NCBI RefSeq assembly: GCF_012911975.1
Contig: NZ_SMDQ01000011.1
Span: 58,192-122,191, forward strand
DNA: 64,000 nucleotides
Source: Nodosilinea sp. P-1105
Lineage (GTDB): Bacteria > Cyanobacteriota > Cyanobacteriia > Phormidesmidales > Phormidesmidaceae
Reading direction: 5' to 3'
The notes beneath the pieces are model-generated. The model searched no databases. It saw only the letters and a list, made by a program, of their open reading frames with translations, and was not told where the DNA came from. Position 1 is the stretch's first letter, and each line of letters starts with the position of its first letter. Below are positions 1-8,747 of this stretch, in pieces. The position numbers and the translations under genes were made by a program.

Positions 1-1
1 A

Positions 2-145
2 CGGGTGACCTCTGAAGGGGGATTACCGTTTATTCTGGTGGATGAAGCCGAGTCGGTGATTAGCTTGGCTCTGCTACAGTTCCCTCTGTGGTTGGCGTTT
101 GCCCCCGACCCGATGAACCCAGTCACCGACTACGACTTTTACTAA
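2..145 (+). CDS. C-terminal fragment of an unidentified protein, cut by the window edge
   Basis: Frame 2 is open from the window edge to a TAA at 143-145 and gives 47 residues ending in DYDFY. The fragment is acidic at its end and has a short hydrophobic run (SLALLQFPLWLAF). The gene begins outside the window, so neither its length nor its family can be judged. It converges on the glucosidase gene, leaving only three bases between the two stop codons. The uninterrupted frame to the edge and the tight convergent packing are the only support for it being coding. Confidence 0.5.
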   Translation, partial: RVTSEGGLPFILVDEAESVISLALLQFPLWLAFAPDPMNPVTDYDFY

Positions 146-148
146 GCG

Positions 149-1822
149 TTAATCCAGGGCGGCTAAGATTGAAATCTCAAACCCTTGAAGCCGCTGAGGG
201 GATTTGAGCTTGTCGCCCGTTTGGCGACGATTGGACAGCAACACCTGCCAATCGTCGTAGGGAATGGGATCGTTAGTGGTCAGCTCTTTTTCCTCAGAAA
301 AATTAATCAGGACTAGAACCGTTTGCTGATTCGTTTGGCGCAGGTAGGCCAGATGTTCGTAGGGGTAGTGAATTAAACTCCGCCAACTGCCCCGGTGTAA
401 GGCTTCATTCTGCCGATGCACTTGAATAAGTTGGCGATAGAAATGCCAGATAGAATCCTGATCTTGCGACTGGGCCGCAACATTAAGGGTTTTAAAGTTG
501 TCGTTGACAGGCAAATAGGGCTGAACATCTTGGCCAAAGCTAAAACCTGCCTGGGGAGAGTCGTCCCACTGCATCGGGGTGCGGGTGCCATCCCGGGAGG
601 GGATCACCTCGCCGTCAATGTTGCCGATCACCACTTTGTCTTTCGCCATTTCTGGGGGAATATCTTCATGGTTAACCATGCCAATTTCTTCCCCGTAATA
701 AAGAATGGGAGTGCCCCGCACGGTCAGCAGTAAGGTGGCAGCGGCTTTCGCGATCGCCTCAGAGTCGATACATAGGCTGCAATCAATCCAGCGGGATAAA
801 TGGCGGGGCAGGTCGTGATTATCAAAGAAATAGGCGGGCCAAGCCTCTGGCGGGGTCATCAACTCTTTCTTTTCAATTTCCCGCTGAATATAACCGGGAT
901 ACCAAGGGCTAAAGGCAAACTCAAAGGTGAGGGGTAAGTGTAGTTCGTTATTGTCAACACCGTGGAAAATAATCGAGTCATATAAGCGACTATCAATGAA
1001 GGTTTCGCCAATCAAGACTCGCTCGTCATACTCTTCCAACACAGCCCGCATTTCTTGGATGATGTAGTGGTTTTCTGGCAGATTTTTGTTGTAAAGGTGG
1101 TACTGGTTATTGTAATCTTTGCGATCAGTCGCTTCGAACTTGATCGGATTGTCACGAAAGAGTTCATCTTTACTATAAGTACTGGAGGCATCCAGTCGAA
1201 ACCCATCCACGCCCAAGTCCAGCCAGAATCGCATCATGTCATAGACAGCCTTTCGCACCTCTGGATGACGCCAGTTAAGGTCAGGTTGGTTAGCGTTAAA
1301 CGTGTGGTAATAATACTGCTGACGGTCTTCGTTAAACGTCCACCCTGGCCCGCCAAAGTAGGCTATCCAGTTGTTTGGTTCGCCACCACCTGGGGCCGGA
1401 TCAAGCCACAAGTACCAGTCCTCTTTAGGGTTATCTCGACTACGACTTGACTCAATAAACCAAGAATGTTGGTTGGATGTGTGGTTAACCACCAAATCTA
1501 GAATAATTTTAATATTACGCCCATGGGCTTCGCTGACTAGTTGCTTAAAGTCATCAAGGCAGCCAAAGGTGGGGCAAATGTCGTAGTAGTCGCTGACGTC
1601 ATAGCCGTTGTCTACCATGGGGGATTGGTAGATGGGGGAGAGCCAGATGGCGTCTACGCCGAGGGATGACTTGCTATTTGGGTTGCCATCATTGAGATAA
1701 TCCAACCGCCGGATAATCCCTTGCAAATCCCCCAGACCATCACCGTTACTGTCGGCAAACGTGAGAGGATAAATTTGATAAATCACGCCATGCTGCCACC
1801 AGCCAGGCTCTCGAAATTCCAT
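149..1822 (-). CDS. GH13 family alpha-glucosidase / trehalose-synthase-like hydrolase
   Basis: This 557-residue protein is a retaining glycoside hydrolase of family 13, acting on alpha-glucosidic bonds of oligosaccharides, most likely in the cytoplasm since no signal peptide is visible. The (beta/alpha)8 barrel motifs are in order: DLVVNHTS near residues 109-116, GFRLDA with the nucleophile Asp211, IGETF with the acid/base Glu273, and FFDNHD with the third acid Asp337. The C-terminal 80 residues fit the usual small beta domain. The N-terminal WWQHGVIYQIYP is typical of oligo-1,6-glucosidase, alpha-glucosidase and trehalose synthase subfamilies; which of these it is cannot be settled by eye. 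It is followed on the opposite strand by the partial gene at the window edge. It appears to be a single-gene unit. Confidence 0.88.
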   Translation of the reverse strand: MEFREPGWWQHGVIYQIYPLTFADSNGDGLGDLQGIIRRLDYLNDGNPNSKSSLGVDAIWLSPIYQSPMVDNGYDVSDYYDICPTFGCLDDFKQLVSEAHGRNIKIILDLVVNHTSNQHSWFIESSRSRDNPKEDWYLWLDPAPGGGEPNNWIAYFGGPGWTFNEDRQQYYYHTFNANQPDLNWRHPEVRKAVYDMMRFWLDLGVDGFRLDASSTYSKDELFRDNPIKFEATDRKDYNNQYHLYNKNLPENHYIIQEMRAVLEEYDERVLIGETFIDSRLYDSIIFHGVDNNELHLPLTFEFAFSPWYPGYIQREIEKKELMTPPEAWPAYFFDNHDLPRHLSRWIDCSLCIDSEAIAKAAATLLLTVRGTPILYYGEEIGMVNHEDIPPEMAKDKVVIGNIDGEVIPSRDGTRTPMQWDDSPQAGFSFGQDVQPYLPVNDNFKTLNVAAQSQDQDSIWHFYRQLIQVHRQNEALHRGSWRSLIHYPYEHLAYLRQTNQQTVLVLINFSEEKELTTNDPIPYDDWQVLLSNRRQTGDKLKSPQRLQGFEISILAALD

Positions 1823-1989
1823 AGACTTACCGCAAATCTGCTGTCTCAGCTTAGAGGTGACCAGGGAACACTGACATCATCTAAAGGGCAGAAATGGCTT
1901 GGTACTGCCTCGCAAAAGTATGACCATCGTTGCTGAGGGGGACAGGTGACAGGGGACAGGAAGGGTTGGCCGACTTATGCCGTAGAGTA

Positions 1990-3630
1990 TTAGTTAAGGG
2001 CCGTGGATAGATTGCTGACTGCCCGCTCCAGGCGAGCCAGGGCACGGTTATAGTCCAGCACGGCACTGACCAGGTTGCCCTGGGCTTCTGTCAGCTCTCG
2101 GGTGGCACTGGTTACATCCAGCTGGGTGCCGACACCCGCATTAAACCGTAGATTAGCCAACTCCAGAGCTTCCCTGGCTTGATTCTCAGCAGCTCGGGCC
2201 GTGTCGATGTTCGCCTGGTTAGCAATCAAGGTATAGTAGGCCTCTTCAACTTCTACACGGATGTCGTTACGGGAGCTAGCGTAGTCTAACTCGCTGGTCT
2301 GAATGTCCAGATCACTCTGGGTGGCTCGGGCTCTGGCGGCACCGCCATCAAATAACTGCCAAGTAAACTGGGCTCCCAGGGAGAACCCATCATCCACAGA
2401 GGAAGACACCCCAGCCGGGGAAGTGAGCTGGCTTTGCAGCCCATACTGGGCAAATACCCCAAGATTAGGCCGAATTTGGGCCAGCTGTAGCTGTCGCTGA
2501 GATTCATTAAACTCTCGCTCCACCAAAGCTTGTTCTAGCTCAGCCCGATTTTGAAAAGCGAGCACAATGCTTTCTTCTAGGGAGAGGGGCCAACTGCCAG
2601 CAATTTCCACCGCCAGGGTTGTGATGTCGATAGTGGGAGGCACATTCAGCCGTCGGGCTAACTGGCGCTGGGAAATTTGCCGTTGGCTGGTGGCCTGGGT
2701 AAGGGACTGGCGGGCATTTGCTAGCTGCACCTCAGCTTGCAACACATCGAAACGAGTCCCTACTCCTACCTCTTCTCGCAGTTGGGTGTCGCGGAGGTTG
2801 CGTTCCGCTTCCGCTAAGAAACCCTGGTTAATCCGAATCTGTTCGATCGCTTCTTGCACCGCGTAATAGTCATTGATGGTTGCTAGGCGCAGCTCTTCAC
2901 GGGTTTGCTCAACGGCCAACTCTGCCAACCGGACTTGGTCTTCTGCAGATCGAATGCTCGCCGATCGCGCCCCAGATATCCCCAGGTCATACTCAGCCCT
3001 AACATTGGCCCCTAGGCGGGTGCTAGTGCCCCCCCCACCGCCGACCCCTGGCCCCTGGCCTGAAAAACCCTGGTTGCTAGTTTCCAAGTTGCTATTCAGG
3101 CTGGCGGTCGGCAAAAGGGCGGCTCTTTCCGCCTGTAGTCCGGCTTGACTGCGTTCCAGCTGCAATAGGGCGGTACGTAAGGTCTCACTGTTGCGAAAGG
3201 CCAACTCAATCGCTGTTTCCAGGGAAATGGGCTGGGTGCCGATAATTTCTACTTCTGCTGGGGTGGTGGGGGTCAGCAACGGGTTAGGGTCAGGATTGAG
3301 TGAGTCAGGTGGGGTGTCAAACCCTTCCTCGGTGGGGCGATCGGATTGGGGAATAGCGACTTCAGGCCGAGGTTGTGCCGGTGGGGTGGGGGAGGGGGCA
3401 TCGGCCGGATCATCTTCCAAGGGAATTGCTGCTTCGCCGGGTTCTAGGGATAGGGCGGCTTGTGGCGACCGATCAGCCGCTGGGACTACGGTTGTGTCTA
3501 CCGCTGTGGGGTTGTCATCGTCGGCCGATGCTTCAGTGGCAGCCATTAAGGGCAGCGGTGTCCAAGCTGCAACAACCCCTAATCCTAAGGACAGCAGGCA
3601 GCAACAATATGAGTTCAGCATAAGTCCCAT
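1990..3630 (-). CDS. TolC family outer-membrane efflux/secretion protein
   Basis: The 546-residue product has a hydrophobic N-terminal segment ending near LPLMAATEA, consistent with a signal peptide. A Pro/Glu/Asp-rich linker follows up to about residue 130. Two consecutive outer-membrane-efflux domains come next (about 135-330 and 345-540), each opening with a SLETAIELAFRNSE-like or SLEESIVLAFQNRAE-like helix; this internal duplication is the hallmark of TolC. TolC trimers form the outer-membrane channel of type I secretion and RND/ABC efflux systems. No inner-membrane partner lies next to it, so its substrate is unknown. An alternative ATG at codon 4 could be the real start. The 194 bases upstream hold AT-rich promoter-like sequence. 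The long acidic, proline-rich linker before the first domain is common in cyanobacterial members. Confidence 0.9.
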   Translation of the reverse strand: MGLMLNSYCCCLLSLGLGVVAAWTPLPLMAATEASADDDNPTAVDTTVVPAADRSPQAALSLEPGEAAIPLEDDPADAPSPTPPAQPRPEVAIPQSDRPTEEGFDTPPDSLNPDPNPLLTPTTPAEVEIIGTQPISLETAIELAFRNSETLRTALLQLERSQAGLQAERAALLPTASLNSNLETSNQGFSGQGPGVGGGGGTSTRLGANVRAEYDLGISGARSASIRSAEDQVRLAELAVEQTREELRLATINDYYAVQEAIEQIRINQGFLAEAERNLRDTQLREEVGVGTRFDVLQAEVQLANARQSLTQATSQRQISQRQLARRLNVPPTIDITTLAVEIAGSWPLSLEESIVLAFQNRAELEQALVEREFNESQRQLQLAQIRPNLGVFAQYGLQSQLTSPAGVSSSVDDGFSLGAQFTWQLFDGGAARARATQSDLDIQTSELDYASSRNDIRVEVEEAYYTLIANQANIDTARAAENQAREALELANLRFNAGVGTQLDVTSATRELTEAQGNLVSAVLDYNRALARLERAVSNLSTALN

Positions 3631-3824
3631 GTAGTTTATTGAAGTTTTTTGACTTCAGTCTCCTAGCATATCGGGATCTGGCATGACTTGAGCCACCCTA
3701 GCCAAGATTCGTGCCGATAGACCGATAGATCAGTTAAGGCCCGACCAGTAACGCTAGGCCAGACTGGTTATAGCATACTAAACCGTTTAGTTCAAAATTT
3801 GTTTACCCTAAGAATCGGCCCGAG

Positions 3825-5234
3825 TTAAGACGGGGTCCAGTAGCCTGCCGCTGGCTGTAGGTCTGCGTAGGCGGGCCGTGGCATGTGCCCAAGGCAACCC
3901 TTGATCAGCGCATCGGTGTCATCCACCGGCAAAATCGGGCAATGCAGTTTTTGACTTACCTCAGCAATACTCATGTCATCTAGAAACAGGGTCTCAGCCG
4001 GGTCGCCAGAATCACTGGGCTTGAGCATGACGGCGGGCAACAGTAGCAAATCACCCAGGTGCCGGTTTTGTAGCCCCTGGACTAGATCATGGCCGGTGAG
4101 TAGCCCGGTGACGGTCATGGCCCGCCCCCAATAGTCACTGGCCAGAGGGGCTAAATGAACCGTCAGTCCATTCACCTGGTTCAGGCGATCGCATAGGGGT
4201 TGAAAGGCATGTTCCACCGCATTGCCCACGAGCCAGGTCAGGGTGCGTGGCGGGTCAACAGCGGCGGGCAGGTAAGCGTCGGCGGCGACTTCAAATTGTT
4301 GGATGAACTGACGAATGGAGCCGACCCCATTGCCCAACTGGGGATAGTCTTCGTAGTGGCTCTCGGGGGGCACAGGCTGTTTTGCCAACAGGAACCATTC
4401 GTCGGCCAGCCAGGCGAAGGTAGTACCAAACCGCTGGCGAAACTCGGCTTGCAGGGCTTGCACCTGGGTAATCACCTGTCGCGCATCAGCCTGGCTAACC
4501 GGGGTCAGTTCGTCGTCGGCAGGCCGAAACCGGGTCAACCCCACGGGCACCACCGCCGCCGAAGCCACCGCTGGGGTATCCCCCTGGTGGAAACGGGCTA
4601 GATCCCGTAGGGTTGTTTCCAGGTGATCGCCATCGTTGATGCCGGGACAAACCACCACCTGGGCATGAACTTGCAACCGCTGGGTCTGGAACCAGGCCAG
4701 TTGGTCTAGGATTTGTCCGGCCCTGGGGTTTTTGAGCAGGCGCGATCGCACCTCAGGTTCGGTGGCATGGACAGAGACATACAACGGCGATAGCCGCAAT
4801 TGGGCAATGCGTTCCCATTCTTGGGGCAGTAGGTTGGTCAGGGTGAGATAGCTGCCATAGAGGAAGCTGAGGCGATAGTCGTCGTCTTTGAGGTAGAGGG
4901 TGTTGCGCTTGCCCGGGGGTTGCTGGTCGATAAAGCAAAAGGGACAGGCATTGTTGCACTGGATCAGGCCATCAAACAGGGCGGTGTCAAACTCTAAGCC
5001 CAAGTCATCGTCGATGTCTTTTTCAATCTCGACCCGGTGGGTTTTGCCCTGGCGGTCTAATACGTCCAGGGTTAAGTCTTCATCGGCGCAGAGAAAGCGG
5101 TAATCAATCAAATCTCGGGGACGCTGGCCGTTGATGGACACCAGGGCATCTCCTGGTTCAAAGCCCACCTCGGCGGCAATGGAGTCGGGGAGTACAGCGG
5201 TGATGCGGGCGGGACGGATGGCCTGGGTGCCCAT
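3825..5234 (-). CDS. PDZ-radical SAM protein of the DUF512/TIGR03279 type
   Basis: The 469-residue protein starts with a PDZ-like domain (about residues 8-70, with PGDALVSINGQ). It continues into a radical-SAM-like core carrying a CxxxCxxC cluster motif at Cys93, Cys97 and Cys100, the arrangement used to bind a SAM-activating 4Fe-4S cluster. The C-terminal half matches what I know of the DUF512 domain. The family is nearly universal in cyanobacteria and has no established reaction, so the substrate is left open. It lies 42 bases downstream of uppP on the same strand, so co-transcription is possible. The length is normal for the family and no defect is seen. Confidence 0.88.
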   Translation of the reverse strand: MGTQAIRPARITAVLPDSIAAEVGFEPGDALVSINGQRPRDLIDYRFLCADEDLTLDVLDRQGKTHRVEIEKDIDDDLGLEFDTALFDGLIQCNNACPFCFIDQQPPGKRNTLYLKDDDYRLSFLYGSYLTLTNLLPQEWERIAQLRLSPLYVSVHATEPEVRSRLLKNPRAGQILDQLAWFQTQRLQVHAQVVVCPGINDGDHLETTLRDLARFHQGDTPAVASAAVVPVGLTRFRPADDELTPVSQADARQVITQVQALQAEFRQRFGTTFAWLADEWFLLAKQPVPPESHYEDYPQLGNGVGSIRQFIQQFEVAADAYLPAAVDPPRTLTWLVGNAVEHAFQPLCDRLNQVNGLTVHLAPLASDYWGRAMTVTGLLTGHDLVQGLQNRHLGDLLLLPAVMLKPSDSGDPAETLFLDDMSIAEVSQKLHCPILPVDDTDALIKGCLGHMPRPAYADLQPAAGYWTPS

Positions 5235-5276
5235 GGGCGCAATGGTTGAACGTCTGCTTTTCCATATTAGGGGGTA

Positions 5277-6191
5277 TTAAAGATTCGGCGTGTGGCCCAT
5301 GGCGATCGCCGTTAAAATCACCACCCCAAAGGCCAGTCGGTACCAGACAAATACCCAGGTGGTATGGCGTTTCAAAAAGCCAATCAGCCAGACAATCGAA
5401 AGATAAGAGGAAATCACGGTGGCGATCAGGCCGACAGAGAGGGGTAGCCAGCCAATGGTTTCAGTACCCGCGTCAAAAAAGTCTTTAAATTCCACCACCC
5501 CGGCCAGGGTAATGGCTGGAATCCCCATTAAAAAGGAGAAACGAGCTGCGGTAGAGCGCTCTAGTCCCATGAATAGCCCGGCCGTCAATGTGGCCCCAGC
5601 CCGTGACACCCCAGGAATAATCGCCAGGGCCTGGCCTAGCCCCATGGTGATGCCATCGTGCATTTTCAGAGACTCAAAGTTGCGGATGCGGGAACCCACC
5701 ATTTCAGCTACCCCAAGCAACCCGGCCATCACAATTGAGACAATAGCAATGGTGGCACTGCTGCGCAAAAACGAGTTGTCAAAGTCAGGGATAAATACTT
5801 TGACAAAAATGCCGCCGATAATTAGCGGCAGGGTACCCAGCAAAATACCGAGACCCAGGCGAAAGTCAGGGGCATCATAGTCGCGATCGCGCACCGCTTT
5901 CACCATTCCAGTGGTGACCTGCACCAAGTCATCCCAGAAATACCAAAGAATCGCCGCAATGCTACCCAACTGAATGACGGCCGTAAACGCTACCCCTGGA
6001 TCCCCCCAGCCCAAGAGCACCGGCACAATCTTGACGTGGGCGGTGCTGCTAATCGGCAAAAACTCAGTAAAGCCCTGCACGACCCCAATCACAATGGCCT
6101 GCCACAGGGACATATCCGTTAAGAGAGGGACGTTCTCGCCGCTGCCAGTCTGAGCCAGCCACGACAATTCGGCAAAATAGCTTGGTTCCAT
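5277..6191 (-). CDS. uppP: Undecaprenyl-diphosphate phosphatase
   Basis: UppP (BacA) is an integral membrane enzyme that dephosphorylates undecaprenyl diphosphate, recycling the lipid carrier for peptidoglycan and other envelope glycans. The two family signatures are present: GFTEFLPISSTAH at residues 40-52 and PGVSRAG at 193-199, which carry the Glu, Ser/His and Arg of the active site. The rest is a string of hydrophobic helices. At 304 residues it is slightly longer than usual. The excess is an N-terminal extension, and an internal Met at residue 27 (MSLWQAIVIG) would give the common length, so the start is uncertain. It precedes the radical-SAM gene on the same strand. Confidence 0.95.
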   Translation of the reverse strand: MEPSYFAELSWLAQTGSGENVPLLTDMSLWQAIVIGVVQGFTEFLPISSTAHVKIVPVLLGWGDPGVAFTAVIQLGSIAAILWYFWDDLVQVTTGMVKAVRDRDYDAPDFRLGLGILLGTLPLIIGGIFVKVFIPDFDNSFLRSSATIAIVSIVMAGLLGVAEMVGSRIRNFESLKMHDGITMGLGQALAIIPGVSRAGATLTAGLFMGLERSTAARFSFLMGIPAITLAGVVEFKDFFDAGTETIGWLPLSVGLIATVISSYLSIVWLIGFLKRHTTWVFVWYRLAFGVVILTAIAMGHTPNL

Positions 6192-6376
6192 AAATAATAA
6201 ATAACTACATATACTAAAGGGCAGGCACTACAAAATATGTTTCGTACTACCTCTTTTGGATTGTACGGAAGCCTGCCCCCCTTGCCCCGGGAAACCTAAA
6301 GTCTTTGTTCAGGCTTAATATCCACTGACGTTCCCCCTAACGGGATTTCACTGGGGCCAGTCAGCCCCCCAGCGCC

Positions 6377-7153
6377 ATGCATCCCCCCCAGGGGCATGTT
6401 ATGTTAAAAACAATTAACCCCACTCTTAGAATTCCCTTGAGTCTTTCTTACAGTTCCAACCCTACTAAAGGAATCCTGGCCCGGCTAACGGTGCTGTCAG
6501 ACTGGGTTGCTGGTTCCAAGGCCCAGCTTCAAGTCTTCATGGCGTCTGTGGCCTTAGTGATTTTGCCAGTGTTTGTACAAGCTCCTTTAGTGCGTTACTT
6601 TCCTTGGGTCAGTTTGGTGATGACCCTGGGCTGGCTGGGGCTGGGGTGGTATTTGATGCAGCGTTCCCGTTGGCAGGTTTGGGGCGATTTAATCATTGGG
6701 TTTGGCTGGATTTGGTTGACAGGTACAATCTATTGGGGTTGGCTACGGTGGGAGCCAGTGGTACATCTGCCTGTGGAAGCCCTGGGCTTACCCATTGCCA
6801 TCCTCTGTTTACGCTGGGGTTGGGGGCGTGTTGGCAGTTACTTCTTCCTGGGCTCTCTGTTGGGTACCGCCGTCACCGATTTATACATCAACTGGATGCA
6901 GCTATTTCCCCAGTGGCGTCAGCTGATGCGGGTTGACCCTGAATATGCCTCGACCGTGTTGCAAGCGGCGGCTACATCTCTGGAAACTGATATCGCCGCT
7001 GGGCGGGCTGTTGTCCTGGTGATTTTTTTGCTGGTGGCGACTGGTGTCGCCCTCACCACCTCTCGTCAACTGGCCTGGTGGGCCTTTGGCGGGGCGGTGT
7101 TTAGCACGTTAATTGTGGATGGTTTATTTTTTCTGGCGGCCATGGTCGCCTGA
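6377..7153 (+). CDS. DUF3120 family integral membrane protein
   Basis: The 258-residue protein has about six hydrophobic segments. Its core begins QVFMASVALVILPVFVQAPL, which I recognise as the DUF3120 family found in cyanobacteria and plastids. The family has no established function. The first 40 residues are poorly hydrophobic and variable, and a second in-frame ATG at 6401 is a plausible alternative start. It is divergent from uppP, with a 185-base intergenic region between the two that presumably contains both promoters. Nothing is broken or missing as far as can be judged by eye. Confidence 0.75.
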   Translation: MHPPQGHVMLKTINPTLRIPLSLSYSSNPTKGILARLTVLSDWVAGSKAQLQVFMASVALVILPVFVQAPLVRYFPWVSLVMTLGWLGLGWYLMQRSRWQVWGDLIIGFGWIWLTGTIYWGWLRWEPVVHLPVEALGLPIAILCLRWGWGRVGSYFFLGSLLGTAVTDLYINWMQLFPQWRQLMRVDPEYASTVLQAAATSLETDIAAGRAVVLVIFLLVATGVALTTSRQLAWWAFGGAVFSTLIVDGLFFLAAMVA

Positions 7154-7204
7154 GCGGGCTTTAGATCCCCCCAGAATTGGGGGGCGGGGGGGGCAAAGCT
7201 GGGG

Positions 7205-7280
7205 TCTATACCAAGTCCAGCTCTGGATCTGGAGTTTTCCCACAGGCAGAACTCCAGGTTTGGACTTGAATTTGGTTTAG
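7205..7280. repeat. Nested palindromic intergenic repeat, family B copy 1
   Basis: Outer arms CCAAGTCC (7211-7218) and GGACTTGG-like TGGACTTG (7261-7268) enclose inner arms CTGGAGTT (7229-7236) and AACTCCAG (7250-7257). The segment ends in GGACTTGAATTTGGTTTAG. A related copy, with the same CACAGGCA core and the same GGACTTGAATTTGGT tail, lies at 16128-16195, so this is a dispersed element rather than a unique hairpin. It may also act as a terminator for the DUF3120 gene. Confidence 0.65.
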
Positions 7281-7415
7281 TTTTCTGCCGGCAACCATGA
7301 AATAGCCCTAATGTCCCCAGTGTTTGGGGCAGGACTGATAGTTTGCCCACTGGGTATCTCTGGCATAATGAGGATGTCCTGGGATCTTTGACAACCTTGA
7401 CCCGAGGGCTTGTTT

Positions 7416-8417
7416 ATGGCCTGTAGCCCTGTGACTTTTCAGCTTGGCCCCTATTTAGTCCTTAAGACTGATTCTGGCAGCCGCCAACTGTTGCTGTTTA
7501 GCCATACCTGCTGGACGGTCGGGCGTAGCGACGATAATAGTCTGGTGTTGCCCGATCGCTGGATTTCCCGTAACCATGCCATGCTGCAGGGCATGGACAA
7601 TGGCGAGTTCTATCTCATTGATCTGGGTAGCCGCAATGGCACCTTCTTGAACGGTCGACGGGTGAGTGTACCGGTCACGCTCCACGATGGCGATCGCATT
7701 ACCTTTGGCCAAACTGAGTTGCAATTCTTTTCCCCTCCCCTGAGCCTCCATAGCGGCGCTCAAGCGACTCAGCCTGGTAACAATCGAGACCTGACCGCAA
7801 CGGCGACGCTGCATGTGCGCCGGTTGATTTCGGTGATGGTCGTGGATATTCGAGACTTTACGGTGATGACCCGCCAGATTGACGAGAGAATTCTGTCGGA
7901 GACGATCGGCACTTGGTTTCGCCGGGCTGGAGAAATCATCAGTCAATATGACAGCTGGGTTGATAAGTACATTGGCGATGCGGTGATGGCGGTGTGGATT
8001 CACGATCCGGACCATGATATCCAAGCTGACATGTTGGACTTAATGCGGGCCGTCAGCGCCCTAGCGACCATGACCAGCCAGCTACATCAGCAGTTTCCCC
8101 TCCCCTTTCCCCTCCGCATTGGGGCGGGGGTGAATACGGGCTATGCCATGGTGGGCAATGCCGGATCTGGCAACCACCCAGACTATACGGCCCTAGGCGA
8201 TACCGTGAATGCTGCCTTTCGTTTAGAAACCGCCACCAAAGAATTGGGCATAGACCTGGCCATGGGGGAAACCACCTATGAGTGTCTGCAAGAGGTGGGG
8301 GCGAGTGAGCAGTTCTTTAAGTGCCGCACCCTGGTGCCGAAGGGGTACGATAGCCCGATCACGGCCCACGGGGGCACGTTTTCTGACTTGACTCGATTCT
8401 TGACCTGCCATTCCTAG
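7416..8417 (+). CDS. FHA domain-class III adenylate/guanylate cyclase fusion
   Basis: This is a 333-residue two-domain signalling protein. An N-terminal FHA domain (about residues 10-105) has the phosphothreonine-binding residues in GRSDDN (36-41), SRNH (51-54) and GSRNGTF (71-77). A class III nucleotide cyclase catalytic domain (about 135-310) follows, with metal-binding Asp144 in VVDIRDF and Asp188 in KYIGDAV, and a GDTVNAAFRLE motif carrying the transition-state Asn/Arg. It should make cAMP (or cGMP) in the cytoplasm under control of a phosphorylated partner. Ser/Thr kinases in this window could supply that partner, but this is inference. I chose the ATG at 7416 over the TTG two codons upstream. 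There are no membrane segments. Confidence 0.9.
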   Translation: MACSPVTFQLGPYLVLKTDSGSRQLLLFSHTCWTVGRSDDNSLVLPDRWISRNHAMLQGMDNGEFYLIDLGSRNGTFLNGRRVSVPVTLHDGDRITFGQTELQFFSPPLSLHSGAQATQPGNNRDLTATATLHVRRLISVMVVDIRDFTVMTRQIDERILSETIGTWFRRAGEIISQYDSWVDKYIGDAVMAVWIHDPDHDIQADMLDLMRAVSALATMTSQLHQQFPLPFPLRIGAGVNTGYAMVGNAGSGNHPDYTALGDTVNAAFRLETATKELGIDLAMGETTYECLQEVGASEQFFKCRTLVPKGYDSPITAHGGTFSDLTRFLTCHS

Positions 8418-8747
8418 CGCAGCTGACAGGGTACATGGTCTACGATGCACAGTCTACGATGCACGGTCTGCGGCTCGCCTTAAACCGCTTACCGTGAACC
8501 GTGAACCCTAAGTCACATCTCCCGTCATTATTTTTTTGACTTAACACGAGTCGATGACCGTGGCTTCAAGGGTGGGGCTCATCTGGAATACCTGCCAACA
8601 CAAGCACCCGATCATCGAGGCCCACCGGCCCAGGACTAAGGTTGGTGCCTGATTAATGCGGAAGAGCCGAAGTGGGCATACTAATAGGCAGACGATCTAA
8701 CCGGTCGCCTTCACCAAACCACAGGTTTGACTGTTGGAGAGTACACT
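8418..8747. other. Intergenic region with a short tandem repeat
   Basis: This stretch of 330 bases has no convincing gene. It contains a 14-base tandem duplication (GTCTACGATGCAC plus A/G) at 8438-8451 and 8452-8465. This is followed by degenerate ACGGT/ACCGTGAACC words up to about 8510 that resemble those at 13064-13127 and 50836-50881. The remainder presumably includes the promoter of the VKOR gene, but no clear -35/-10 pair stands out. Confidence 0.6.

Noticed and set aside
416..1586. Several + strand frames across the glucosidase gene
   Set aside because: They are antisense shadows of a well-conserved GH13 gene and have no recognisable domains.
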